From an uncultured Pseudomonadota bacterium (GTDB taxonomy: Bacteria; Pseudomonadota; Gammaproteobacteria; Steroidobacterales; Steroidobacteraceae), in contig CAISEB010000024.1 in the NCBI GenBank assembly GCA_903884235.1, positions 1 to 64,000 of the forward strand: a stretch of 64,000 nucleotides of DNA, read 5' to 3'. Positions 20,854-30,776 of the stretch are shown piece after piece. Below the pieces are notes generated by a model that was given only the letters and a program-made list of their open reading frames with translations, was not told the origin of the DNA and made no database searches. Numbering within the stretch: the stretch's first letter is position 1; each line of letters opens with the position of its first letter. The position numbers and the translations under genes were made by a program.

Positions 20854-21294
20854 CTAGCGTCCGCCGCGCTCGTTCTCGGGCCGGTCGGTGGCGTAGCTGT
20901 GGACCGTGTAGCGGATCTCACGGCTGCGCGCCTCCATGCGAACGAGCCCGAAACCGGGCTCTTGCTTCGGTCGGTTGACGATGAAGCTCATCGCCACCGA
21001 CTCGATGCCACGCGTCGAATCGAACGCCACCAGGCGGATGTAGTGCTCCGGAAACGTCGAGCGGCAGGCCTGCAGCTCGGTGATCACGCCGGCGGCGTCC
21101 TTCAGGTCGAACATCGGCATGCCGTACATTTCCCAGTACGTGTTGCGCGGATGCGGGTCGTCCGTGTACTCGACGCTCCAGGCGTAGTTGCGGGCAAGGC
21201 CGTACTCGATCTGCAGCGCGATCTCGGCGTCAGTCAAATCCGGCAGGAAGCTGAACTGGCCCTGCGTGATGCGGCCGGTCGGGTTGGTCATCAT
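20854..21294 (-). CDS. cbbS: RuBisCO small subunit, red type (form IC)
   Basis: Small subunit of 146 aa, capping the L8 core to make the L8S8 enzyme. It opens with [14 protein letters not shown], typical of red-type small subunits, carries the [12 protein letters not shown] block, and has the long C-terminal extension that forms the extra beta-hairpin of red-type enzymes, lacking in green-type ones. The first of two adjacent ATGs (21294) is used; AGAGGA is 10-11 bases upstream, and the second would shorten it by one residue. It lies 20 bases after cbbL. Confidence 0.93.
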   Translation of the reverse strand: MMTNPTGRITQGQFSFLPDLTDAEIALQIEYGLARNYAWSVEYTDDPHPRNTYWEMYGMPMFDLKDAAGVITELQACRSTFPEHYIRLVAFDSTRGIESVAMSFIVNRPKQEPGFGLVRMEARSREIRYTVHSYATDRPENERGGR

Positions 21295-21314
21295 GTTGGT
21301 GTCTTCCTCTGGGC

Positions 21315-22888
<1,574 letters not shown>

Positions 22889-23812
22889 ATGAAAAACGTC
22901 ACGCTGCGCCAGCTTCGGGTCTTCGCGGCGGTCGCCCGCCACCAGAGCTTCGCCCGAGCGGCCGACGAACTTCACCTCTCCCCGCCTGCCATCTCTATGC
23001 AGATCAAGGAGTTGGAATCGGAAGTGGGACTGCCTGTATTCGACCGGACCAGCCGCAAGGTGACGCTGACGATGGTCGGCGAATACCTGCTGACCCACAC
23101 GCGCCGGGTGCTCGCCTCGGTGCGCGACGCCGAGGACATCGTGGCCCGCTTCCGCGGCCTCAAGACCGGCTCGCTGGATGTCGGCATGGTCAGCACCGCC
23201 AAGTACTTCCTGCCGCGCCTGCTCGCGCAGTTCCGCGACGACCATCCGGGGATCGAGATCCGGCTGCAGGTCTGCGAGAACCGCGAGCAGATCGTCTCGC
23301 TGATGCAGCAGGGGGCCGTCGAACTGGCGGTGATGGGTCGCCCGCCCAAGGGCTATCCGACGCGTGCCGAGCCCTTCGCCCTGCACCCGCACGTCCTCGT
23401 GACGGCGCCCGGCCACCCCTTCACCCGCGTCGAGGAAGTCCAGGCCTCGGCACTGGCCGAGGAGGCGTTCATCGTCCGCGAGCCCGGCTCCGGCACGCGC
23501 GCGGCGCTCGACGAATACATGCACGCCCACCACATGACGCCGCGGGTCGCCATGCAGATGTCGAGCAACGAGGCGATCAAGCAGGCGGTCATGGTCGGCA
23601 TGGGCGTGGCGCTGCTGTCGCTGCACACGATCGGCCTCGAGCTCGAGCATGGTCTCATCGCGACCCCCGTCGTCGAGGGCCTGCCGTTGATGCGTCGCTG
23701 GCACGTCGTGAACAACCTGGCGAAGACCCTGTCGCCGGCGGCCGAGTCGTTCCGCTACTTCGTCCTGGAGCGCGGCGAGGCGTTCCTCGCCTCGCAATTC
23801 CGGGCCAGCTGA
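22889..23812 (+). CDS. cbbR: LysR-type regulator CbbR
   Basis: LysR-family regulator of 307 aa, divergent from cbbL, the standard place for CbbR. The N-terminal winged helix-turn-helix (residues 4-62) is clear: LRQLRVFAAVARHQSFARAA, then the recognition part LSPPAISMQIKELE. The remainder is the two-lobed effector domain that in CbbR senses metabolites such as ribulose-1,5-bisphosphate, ATP or NADPH. It would activate the cbb operon from sites in the 95-base shared upstream region and probably repress itself. Its stop lies four bases before the stop of the convergent HD-GYP gene. Confidence 0.93.
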   Translation: MKNVTLRQLRVFAAVARHQSFARAADELHLSPPAISMQIKELESEVGLPVFDRTSRKVTLTMVGEYLLTHTRRVLASVRDAEDIVARFRGLKTGSLDVGMVSTAKYFLPRLLAQFRDDHPGIEIRLQVCENREQIVSLMQQGAVELAVMGRPPKGYPTRAEPFALHPHVLVTAPGHPFTRVEEVQASALAEEAFIVREPGSGTRAALDEYMHAHHMTPRVAMQMSSNEAIKQAVMVGMGVALLSLHTIGLELEHGLIATPVVEGLPLMRRWHVVNNLAKTLSPAAESFRYFVLERGEAFLASQFRAS

Positions 23813-23816
23813 GCGG

Positions 23817-25013
23817 TCAAGGCCCGAACTGGAAGCCGCGGTCGCGGATCACGCGCTCGCACGCCGCGACGACCAGCGGATCGAGCTGCAGCGGCGCGAG
23901 GCGGCGGATTTCCGCGAGCGCGTGGTCGAGGCCGAGCGCGGCGCGGTACGGGCGGTGGGACGACACGGACTCGACGATGTCGGCAACACCGATGATGCGA
24001 GCCTCGGTGGAGATCTGGTCTCCCTTCAGTCCCTGCGGGTAGCCACTGCCATCGAGTCGCTCGTGATGCTGGAGTACCGCCTGCGCGACCGGCCACGGGT
24101 AGCCGACCGGGCGCAGGATCTCGAACCCGACCGACGGGTGCTCCTGCAGCATCTTCCATTCGAACTCATTGAGCCGCCCGGGCTTGACGAGGATCTCGGA
24201 TGGCACCTGGATCTTGCCGAGGTCGTGCACGAGCGCGGCGAGGCGCAGGCCCTGGGTGCGATCGGGATCCATCCCCATTTCCTGCGCGATGGCGACCGAC
24301 AGCGACGCGACGCGCTGCTGGTGGCCCGCAGTGTAGGGGTCGCGCTTCTCGAGTGCCGCGCCGAGCGCCTGCACCGACCCCTCGAGCAGTCCCTCGATGT
24401 TCCGGGTCTGCTTGCGCGTCTCGGCGAGCGCGGTCTCGTACGCCGCGCGCGTGCGCAGCGTCTGCAGGCCGTAGCCCAGGTCCTCGGCAAAGCGCACCAG
24501 CAGGCTGGCCTCGGTCGTGCCGAAGGCGGCCGGCACGTTCGAGTACAGCGACAGGACGGCGACGACCTCGCCGTCGACGAGCCGGACCGGCAGCGCCACG
24601 TTCGAATGCAGGCCGAACTGGATCGCGCGCGCGCGCCACGGACGGAAATCGCGGTTCGACTGGATGTGGTCGGCGAACTGAACCTGCCCGGTGCGAACGG
24701 CGCGCCCGCTCGGCGTGCCGCCGCGCTCGCACTCGGCCCACGAGATCTGGATGTCCTCGAGGTACCCGACCGACGTGCCCGCGCAGGCACGGACCTCGAG
24801 GGAGGATTCGGCATCCTGGCGCGGCAGGCCGACCCAGGCGAGGGCGAATGCACCCTTGGAGGTCAGTGCCTCGCAGGCCACGTTGTACAGCGCCTGCTCG
24901 TCGGCGGTGCGGATCATCATTGCGTGGAATGCATTGATCGCGGCCAGCGTCCAGTTCGATCGCTCGAGCTGCAGCAGCAGTTCCTCGTCCTCGTGACTCA
25001 TCGGGAGCGGCAT
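23817..25013 (-). CDS. GAF and HD-GYP domain protein, putative cyclic-di-GMP phosphodiesterase
   Basis: Cytoplasmic protein of 398 aa with an N-terminal GAF sensor domain (about residues 25-185) and a C-terminal HD-GYP domain (about 205-390). The HD motif is LVHDLGKIQVP, with the downstream HHERLDGSGYP motif; both metal-ligand sets and the GYP triplet are intact, so c-di-GMP hydrolysis is expected. The start at 25013 has AAGGA seven bases upstream. There is no receiver domain or membrane segment, so the signal is likely a small cytoplasmic ligand or redox state sensed by GAF. It is convergent with cbbR, four bases apart, which gives no strong hint of a link to carbon fixation. Confidence 0.88.
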   Translation of the reverse strand: MPLPMSHEDEELLLQLERSNWTLAAINAFHAMMIRTADEQALYNVACEALTSKGAFALAWVGLPRQDAESSLEVRACAGTSVGYLEDIQISWAECERGGTPSGRAVRTGQVQFADHIQSNRDFRPWRARAIQFGLHSNVALPVRLVDGEVVAVLSLYSNVPAAFGTTEASLLVRFAEDLGYGLQTLRTRAAYETALAETRKQTRNIEGLLEGSVQALGAALEKRDPYTAGHQQRVASLSVAIAQEMGMDPDRTQGLRLAALVHDLGKIQVPSEILVKPGRLNEFEWKMLQEHPSVGFEILRPVGYPWPVAQAVLQHHERLDGSGYPQGLKGDQISTEARIIGVADIVESVSSHRPYRAALGLDHALAEIRRLAPLQLDPLVVAACERVIRDRGFQFGP

Positions 25014-25222
25014 CGAAGTGTCCTTGACCTGGCGGTCTTTCCTGGACGTCGCATTCCTTGGGGGCGCTTCCTCGAGTCATGAAAATACGATAGCAATCAG
25101 CTTGGAACAACTGAGTACGGGCGTGATTTATGCGTTGCGCCGGTATCTGCTGACGCGCTTCGCGACCGATCGGTTCGCATACGCACGTCGCACTCAGGCG
25201 ATCACCGAGACCGGCGTCGCAA

Positions 25223-27289
25223 TCAGCGCCCGGACAGCTCGTCGGCGAGCGCACGCATGCCGTAGATGGTGGAGAGCGCCGCGCTGACCGCGACGGCGCT
25301 CACGGCGACTCCGCGGCCACGTCGGCCGTCGTAGCCATACTCACCCCCGAGCGAGGCGAGGTTGCCGTCGAAGGCGACGCCGACGAGCTCTCCGTCGGCG
25401 TCGAGGACCGGTGCGCCGGAGTTGCCGTTGACGGTGTCGACGGTCGCGACGAAGTCGAATGGCAGGCGCGCCTCGAGCCGGCCGGCGCCCGCCCGCCAGC
25501 GTGCCGGCAGGACATAGGGCGCGACCCCGGTCGACCGTTCCATCAGCTCGCCGAACGTCGTCCACGGCGGCACGTCGCGCCCGCCCTCGCGCCATCCCGC
25601 GACCCGCCCGTACGACAGTCGCAGCGAGAACGTCGCGTCCGGATACACGGCGTCGCCGTAGGCGGCGAAGCGGGCCTCGGCAATGCGCACCGCCGCCGCG
25701 GCCACCGGCGCCACGACTCCCTGCTCGTAGTCGTCGCGCACCGCGCGGGCGAGCGGATCGATGTCGCGCACGAGGCGGATCAGCGGATCGTCGGAGCGGC
25801 CGACGGCGTCGGCCCCACCGCGCCAGAGTGCCTCCCTGACCACGGGATCCGCGAGCCGAGTGCCGGACACCAGCCGGGCCGCGAGCGTCTCCGGCGCGTC
25901 GAGCCCGAGCAGCGCACGCACCTCGGCACTGTCGGCGCCGAGGTACTCGCGCGCCTTGGACAGCCACAGCTCGAGGCCGATGCGCTCGACGTCCGGGTAG
26001 AACGGATGCGCCTCGAGCAGCTGGCGCTCGAGCTGCGCGAGCCGGGCGTCGCGGAATTCCGGCAGCCGCTCGCCATCGGCGCGCTGCCGCTCCCGCGCCG
26101 CCCGCACCAGCAGCACCGCATCGCGATACAGCTCGGAAATGGCCCCGGCGCGGGCCTCCAGGAACTCGTGCCGGAGGAAGATCTCGCGGTAGCGCTGCAT
26201 CGCCGTCGCCGTCTCGGCCCAGGGATCGCCCGTGACCTGCCGCAGGGCCGCGTCCGCCGCGACCCGGCCGCGCAACGCAGCTTCGGCATCGGCGAGTGCG
26301 CCGAAGAACTGGGCGTCCGCGAGCGCACGGCTGCGGCCCTGGAACCACTTGAAGTGGTTCTCGACGTCGAAGATCGCATCGGTCGCCGCGCGCGCCTGCT
26401 CCGCGCCACCGGCGGCGTACTGCAGCAGCCGCCCGCGCAGCTCGGCACGCACGAGCTGGCGTACCGGCAGGAACCAGTCGCGCTGCATCTCGAGCTCGGC
26501 GACGGTCATCTGCCGGCTGGTCGCCGCCGGGTGACCGGCCAGGAACACCGGTTCCGAGGCCCGCGGCGGGGTTGCGCGCCAGGCGAGGTGGTCGGGCATC
26601 GCCGCCGGCTCGCCGTCGCGGTACAGGCGCAGGAACGCGACGTCGAGGCTGTGGCGCGGGTAGCTGTAGTTGTCGACATCACCGCCGAAGAACGCGATCC
26701 CGAACTCCGGGGCGAACACGAGCCGCACGTCCTCGTAGCGCCGGTAGCGATACAGCCGGACCTGCGCGCCCTGGTAGAGCTCGACGACTTCGCAGTGCGC
26801 CTCGCTGTGGCCGAGGCAGCCACGTGCCTCGATCGCGGACGTGATCCGCCGCCGCGCCGCGGTGCGAGCGCCCTCCTTGAGGTCGGCCGTCGCGGTGACC
26901 ACCTCGGCGGTGACGTCCTCGATCGCCTCGAGGATCTCGGCCGTGAGCCCGGGGCACGGTCGTTCCTCGTCGCGGCGCTGCGCGATGAACCCCTCCGCGA
27001 GCGGGTCGTGGCCGGGCGTGACGAGAGACTGCAGGCAGGCGATCAGGCAGTGCTGGTTGCTGACGACGAGTCCGGCCTGGCTGACCACCCCGCCGGAGCA
27101 GCCGCTGCTCAGGCGCACGCCCGTGGCCTCGACGTGGTCGAGCCAGGGACGGTCCACCGCGACACCGGTGCTCGCGGCGACCGCCGCCGCCGGGAACCGG
27201 TCGAGCGTCCACATGCCCTCCTCCGCAGAGGCCGGCACGAGCACGGCGAGCAACGCGAGGGCAAAGAGGGGGCGCAGCAGCGCGGGCAT
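25223..27289 (-). CDS. S46 family dipeptidyl-peptidase (DPP7-like)
   Basis: Secreted chymotrypsin-fold exopeptidase of 688 aa that removes dipeptides from peptide N-termini. A signal peptide (residues 1-22, LFALALLAVLVPASA) is followed by the S46 domain. The catalytic triad can be placed as His80 (SNQHC), Asp216 (RHSLDVAF) and Ser624 (GNSGAP). The residue 18 positions after the serine, which decides specificity in the family (Arg in the Asp/Glu-specific DPP11, Gly in DPP7), is Gly642, so a hydrophobic P1 preference is expected. The start at 27289 was chosen for the signal peptide. It lies 113 bases beyond the nucleotide-exchanger-like gene, same strand. Confidence 0.9.
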   Translation of the reverse strand: MPALLRPLFALALLAVLVPASAEEGMWTLDRFPAAAVAASTGVAVDRPWLDHVEATGVRLSSGCSGGVVSQAGLVVSNQHCLIACLQSLVTPGHDPLAEGFIAQRRDEERPCPGLTAEILEAIEDVTAEVVTATADLKEGARTAARRRITSAIEARGCLGHSEAHCEVVELYQGAQVRLYRYRRYEDVRLVFAPEFGIAFFGGDVDNYSYPRHSLDVAFLRLYRDGEPAAMPDHLAWRATPPRASEPVFLAGHPAATSRQMTVAELEMQRDWFLPVRQLVRAELRGRLLQYAAGGAEQARAATDAIFDVENHFKWFQGRSRALADAQFFGALADAEAALRGRVAADAALRQVTGDPWAETATAMQRYREIFLRHEFLEARAGAISELYRDAVLLVRAARERQRADGERLPEFRDARLAQLERQLLEAHPFYPDVERIGLELWLSKAREYLGADSAEVRALLGLDAPETLAARLVSGTRLADPVVREALWRGGADAVGRSDDPLIRLVRDIDPLARAVRDDYEQGVVAPVAAAAVRIAEARFAAYGDAVYPDATFSLRLSYGRVAGWREGGRDVPPWTTFGELMERSTGVAPYVLPARWRAGAGRLEARLPFDFVATVDTVNGNSGAPVLDADGELVGVAFDGNLASLGGEYGYDGRRGRGVAVSAVAVSAALSTIYGMRALADELSGR

Positions 27290-27402
27290 GGTCGACTCCG
27301 TAGGGCCTCGGCGCAAAACCGCACGGTGCATCGGATCAGCCGGGAGCGTGCCGCAAGCCGCGCCCCGATTCTGTGCGCGGGTTCGCATTGGTACCCGCGC
27401 CG

Positions 27403-28677
27403 CTACCCTCCGGCAGGCGCCACGGCGCGGGGCACGCCGTCGCCGCCCCGGCGCCGGTAGCCGGAGCCGACCGCGTACGCCACGACGCCAAGCCCGAGCG
27501 CGACCGCGGCGCCGGCCGCCGCGATGCCGGCAAGGCCAAGGCCGAGCGCCACGAGGCCCGCGTGCAGCCAGCCGGACAGCGCATCGCTCGCCCGGTAGAC
27601 GACCGTGTCGATCACGTTCTTCGCCTTGTAGCGGCTCTCGGTGTCGACCACCGTGTAGAGCATGTCGCGGGCCGGCTTGCCGATGCCGAACTCGGTCACC
27701 CGCAGCAGCACGTTCACGCCGACCAGCGTGCCGGCGAGCGGCAGCGCCGCGAGGCCGCCGAACGCGAACGCCACCACCACGGCTGCAGCACAGAGCACGC
27801 TGCGCACGCCGAGGCGCTGCGCCAGCGGCCCGATCGCAAGCAGCTGCAGCCCGAACGCGATCCCGTTCACCCACAGGTCGCGCTGCGCGTAGAACGCGGT
27901 GCGGGCGGCGCCGCTCGCGAAGCCCGTGGCGGCGGCGCGTGCAAGCTCGATGTACACGAGCATGCCGAGCAGGGATCCGCACGCCACCAGCGTCGCGATG
28001 CCGGCAACGTACGGCGATCGCGCGAGACCGGTGAGCCCGGCGAGCAGCTCGCCGCCGACCGGCTCGTCGAAGCCAAGTCGCGCGGTGTCCGTTGCGCCCC
28101 TCGCACCGGCATCGCGCAGCAGCGCGAACACGACGACGAGCGCGGCCGCGAGCAGCAGCGCGGCGACCAGCGCGAGGCCCGACTCGCCGAGGTCCGCGGC
28201 GAGCGCACGCGCGGCCAGTGGTCCGAGCAGCCCGCCGAGGCTGCCGCCCGCGGCGATCACGCCGAACAGCCGACGACCCTGCTCCTCGGTCCACAGGTCG
28301 GCCATGAAGCTCCAGAAGACGGAGACCACGAACAGGCTGAACACCGTCGTCCAGACGTAGAACGCCCGCGCGATCCAATGGTCACAGGGCGCGACATGGA
28401 ACGCGACCGAGAATGCGACGAGGTTGAGCGCGAAGAATCCGTAGATCCCCGGCAGCAGCCGGGTGCGCGGGACGCGGGACACGAGCCAGCCGAAGACGGG
28501 CACGGCGAAGGCCATCGTCACGAACACGGCGGTCGCGAGGTACTTGATCGCGTCGGGACCGAGCCCCGCGGCCAGCGCGTCGCGGACCGGACGCACGAGG
28601 TAGTAGCTCGCCAGCAGCAGCCCGAAGTAGGCGAACGACAGGATGAGCCTCCGTCGTTCGCCCGCCTCGCGCGCCAT
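27403..28677 (-). CDS. MFS/NTP-NDP exchange transporter-like protein
   Basis: Membrane protein of 424 aa with about twelve helices. The N-terminal YFGLLLASYYLVRPVRDAL, the mid segment FWSFMADLWTEEQGRRLFG and the late KAKNVIDTVVYRASDALSGW are characteristic of the proteobacterial relatives of the NTP/NDP (Tlc) exchangers, which are not obligate intracellular ATP thieves. The transported compound is unknown. Its start comes one base after the ccmI stop, and the whole ccm operon precedes it on the same strand, so it is very likely transcribed with it. A link to cytochrome maturation is not established. Confidence 0.78.
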   Translation of the reverse strand: MAREAGERRRLILSFAYFGLLLASYYLVRPVRDALAAGLGPDAIKYLATAVFVTMAFAVPVFGWLVSRVPRTRLLPGIYGFFALNLVAFSVAFHVAPCDHWIARAFYVWTTVFSLFVVSVFWSFMADLWTEEQGRRLFGVIAAGGSLGGLLGPLAARALAADLGESGLALVAALLLAAALVVVFALLRDAGARGATDTARLGFDEPVGGELLAGLTGLARSPYVAGIATLVACGSLLGMLVYIELARAAATGFASGAARTAFYAQRDLWVNGIAFGLQLLAIGPLAQRLGVRSVLCAAAVVVAFAFGGLAALPLAGTLVGVNVLLRVTEFGIGKPARDMLYTVVDTESRYKAKNVIDTVVYRASDALSGWLHAGLVALGLGLAGIAAAGAAVALGLGVVAYAVGSGYRRRGGDGVPRAVAPAGG

Positions 28678-28678
28678 C

Positions 28679-29800
28679 TCAGGGCACTTGCCTGTCGATC
28701 AGCAGGTCGACCGGCTTGCCGGAGGCGAGGTCGTAGGCGACTTCGCCGTACAGGTCGCCGCTCGACTGCTGCGGCATGCCCGACGCCGAGAAGCGCGCGA
28801 CGATCGTGAGCTGCTTCGCGTCCTTGATCGTGCGGCCGGGCATCATGGCGTCCTGCTCGGTCAGCACCACCTCCATCGGCAGCGCGGCGCCGGCGAAGCG
28901 CTTGGCACCGAACGGCGGACCGGGCTGCGAGGGATCGCGCGCCAGCACGAACAGCGGCGCGCCCGGCGGGATCTTGCCGGCGAGGGCCGGCGCGACCTTC
29001 ACGTGCACGGTGACCGTGCCGGGGCCGCTCGCCGCCGCGACCGCGCTGCGCGCGTCCGGGGCGGCTCGCATCGGCGCGGCGCCCGCCGCCGCCGGCGGTG
29101 GAATCGCCGCCGCGAGCTTCGCGAGCTCGGGGTCGTCCTTGCGGCCGAGCTGGGTGTCGACCTCGCGGATGCGATCGACCAGCATGGCCTTGATGTCGGC
29201 CGGCAGGTCCTGACCGAGCAGCTTGATCCAGCGCTCGCGGGCGAGCGCGAGCTTGCCGCCGATCGCCGCGGCCATGCCGCCATACCAGAGCGCCTTCGGG
29301 TTCTGGCCATCGAGCTTGAGCGCGTCCTCGAAGAGCTCGGCGGCCTTGCCGCCGCGCAGCGAGGTCTGGTCGCTGACCGTGAGCGCCTCGCCGTAGCCGA
29401 CGACCGCCTCGAGGTTCTTGCCGCCCGAGGCCCGGTACGCCTCGCCGAAGGCCGCGGCCGAGCGCTTGTAGTCGTTGCGCACGAACTCGGTGCGCCCGAG
29501 CATCAGCCAGCCGTCGACGTCGTCGGGCTTCGTCTTCAGCCGCTCCTCGAGCTTGTCGATCATCTCCTGGATCGAATGCGGTGCCCCGCCCGCCGCGGCC
29601 TGCTGCGCCGCCGGGTCCCACGCCCAGTTGCTGACGCGGTAATAGAGTGCCGCGGCGCTGAGCGGCAGGATGACCGCGACGATCGCGATCGCGCCGAGCG
29701 CGACCGGGCCGTCCGTCGCGCGGCCGCGGAACAGCGGCCACAAGAGCAGCCCGAGCGCGACCGAGACCATGATCGCGCCAATGATGATGAACGTGGTCAA
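28679..29800 (-). CDS. ccmI: Cytochrome c biogenesis protein CcmI
   Basis: Membrane-anchored apocytochrome chaperone of 373 aa that presents the C-terminus of apocytochrome c to the CcmFH heme lyase. Two N-terminal transmembrane helices (residues 3-22 and 33-53) flank a short loop, followed by tetratricopeptide repeats (about 75-225) and a beta-rich periplasmic C-terminal domain with ending SGDLYGEVAYDLASG. It begins with TTG overlapping the ccmH stop (TTGA), with GGAGG upstream. This separate, full-length CcmI next to a short CcmH is the split arrangement, unlike the fused E. coli CcmH. Confidence 0.92.
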   Translation of the reverse strand: MTTFIIIGAIMVSVALGLLLWPLFRGRATDGPVALGAIAIVAVILPLSAAALYYRVSNWAWDPAAQQAAAGGAPHSIQEMIDKLEERLKTKPDDVDGWLMLGRTEFVRNDYKRSAAAFGEAYRASGGKNLEAVVGYGEALTVSDQTSLRGGKAAELFEDALKLDGQNPKALWYGGMAAAIGGKLALARERWIKLLGQDLPADIKAMLVDRIREVDTQLGRKDDPELAKLAAAIPPPAAAGAAPMRAAPDARSAVAAASGPGTVTVHVKVAPALAGKIPPGAPLFVLARDPSQPGPPFGAKRFAGAALPMEVVLTEQDAMMPGRTIKDAKQLTIVARFSASGMPQQSSGDLYGEVAYDLASGKPVDLLIDRQVP

Positions 29801-30228
29801 ACCGGCTCCTCCGGATCAGCGTCGATCGGCGCTTTGGAGCGCCGCAGGATCACGCGGGTGGCGGCGCCGACCGTCAGCAGCACGAGCAGCCCCGGCGCCG
29901 CCCACAGCAGCACCGTGCGCGCCGACAGCGGCGGTTCGTAGAGCACGAAGTCGCCGTAGCGCGCCGTCAGGAACGCCTTGATGTCGTCGTCGCTCTTGCC
30001 GGCGGCGATCATTTCCTTGACCTCGCGGCGCAGATCGCCGGCGAGGCTCGCGTTCGAGTCCGCGATCGACTGGTTCTGGCAGACGAGGCAGCGCAATTCC
30101 TGCGTGAGGTGCTCGTAGCGCGCCTGGCGCACCGCGTCCGGGAACGCCGCCTCGGTGTCGATCGCGAACGCCCCGACGCAGAGGAGCAGGCCCGCGGCAA
30201 GCGCCGACCAGCGCTGGGTGCGGATCAT
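29797..30228 (-). CDS. ccmH: Cytochrome c maturation thiol oxidoreductase CcmH
   Basis: Periplasmic, membrane-anchored protein of 143 aa. A signal peptide (about residues 1-23) is followed by the redox motif RCLVCQNQSI, with Cys47 and Cys50 reducing the apocytochrome CXXCH thiols before heme attachment. A transmembrane helix lies near residues 105-125 (LLWAAPGLLVLLTVGAA). It works with CcmG and CcmF. The start at 30228 overlaps the ccmG stop (ATGA); the end overlaps the TTG start of ccmI. Short CcmH lacks the TPR half, which is in CcmI next door. Confidence 0.93.
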   Translation of the reverse strand: MIRTQRWSALAAGLLLCVGAFAIDTEAAFPDAVRQARYEHLTQELRCLVCQNQSIADSNASLAGDLRREVKEMIAAGKSDDDIKAFLTARYGDFVLYEPPLSARTVLLWAAPGLLVLLTVGAATRVILRRSKAPIDADPEEPV

Positions 30229-30773
30229 GGCGCCCCTCCCTGCTGGCTGACGAGCGGCGCGAACTTCTCGGCCCACACCGCCTCGGTCAGGGCGCCCGCG
30301 TACTTCGCCAGCACCTTGCCGTCCTTGGAGACCAGGAACGTCTCGGGCGCGCCATAGACGCCCCAGTCGATCGCGACGCGGCCCTCGGCGTCGGCGACCA
30401 CCGTCTGGTACGGATTGCCGAGCTGGGCCAGGTAGCGGTTCGCCTCGGCGTTGTCGTCCTTCCAGTCGATGCCGACGAACGGCACGCCGGTGATGCGCGA
30501 CAGCGAGATCAGCGACTCGTGCTCCTCGCGGCACGCCGGGCACCACGTGCCCCACACGTTCACGACGTAGACCTTGCCGGCCATGCTGTGCGAATCGAAA
30601 CGCTGCGCCGGATCCATGACCAGCGGCAGCGTGAACGTCGGCGCCGCGCGGCCGATCAGCGGCGACTTGATCTCGCGCACGTCGAGCGTGCCGTTGCCGA
30701 TGCGATGCAGCGCGAACCAGAACAGCGCGCCGAGGGCGAGGGCCGCGATCGCGGGAGTCAGGTATCTCAGCAT
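30225..30773 (-). CDS. ccmG: Thiol:disulfide interchange protein CcmG/DsbE
   Basis: Thioredoxin-fold periplasmic protein of 182 aa, tethered by one N-terminal helix (residues 6-22), that passes electrons from DsbD to CcmH or the apocytochrome. The active site is WGTWCPAC with Cys78 and Cys81, and the acidic residue motif VPFVGIDWKDD and the cis-proline region GVYGAPETFLV are typical of CcmG. It follows ccmF after three bases and overlaps ccmH by four bases. Confidence 0.94.
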   Translation of the reverse strand: MLRYLTPAIAALALGALFWFALHRIGNGTLDVREIKSPLIGRAAPTFTLPLVMDPAQRFDSHSMAGKVYVVNVWGTWCPACREEHESLISLSRITGVPFVGIDWKDDNAEANRYLAQLGNPYQTVVADAEGRVAIDWGVYGAPETFLVSKDGKVLAKYAGALTEAVWAEKFAPLVSQQGGAP

Positions 30774-30776
30774 GGT

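Noticed and set aside
25018..25287. Plus-strand ORF of 89 codons between the HD-GYP gene and the S46 peptidase
   Set aside because: It overlaps the peptidase 3' end, ends in Arg-rich shadow sequence, lacks a Shine-Dalgarno and lies where the HD-GYP promoter is expected.
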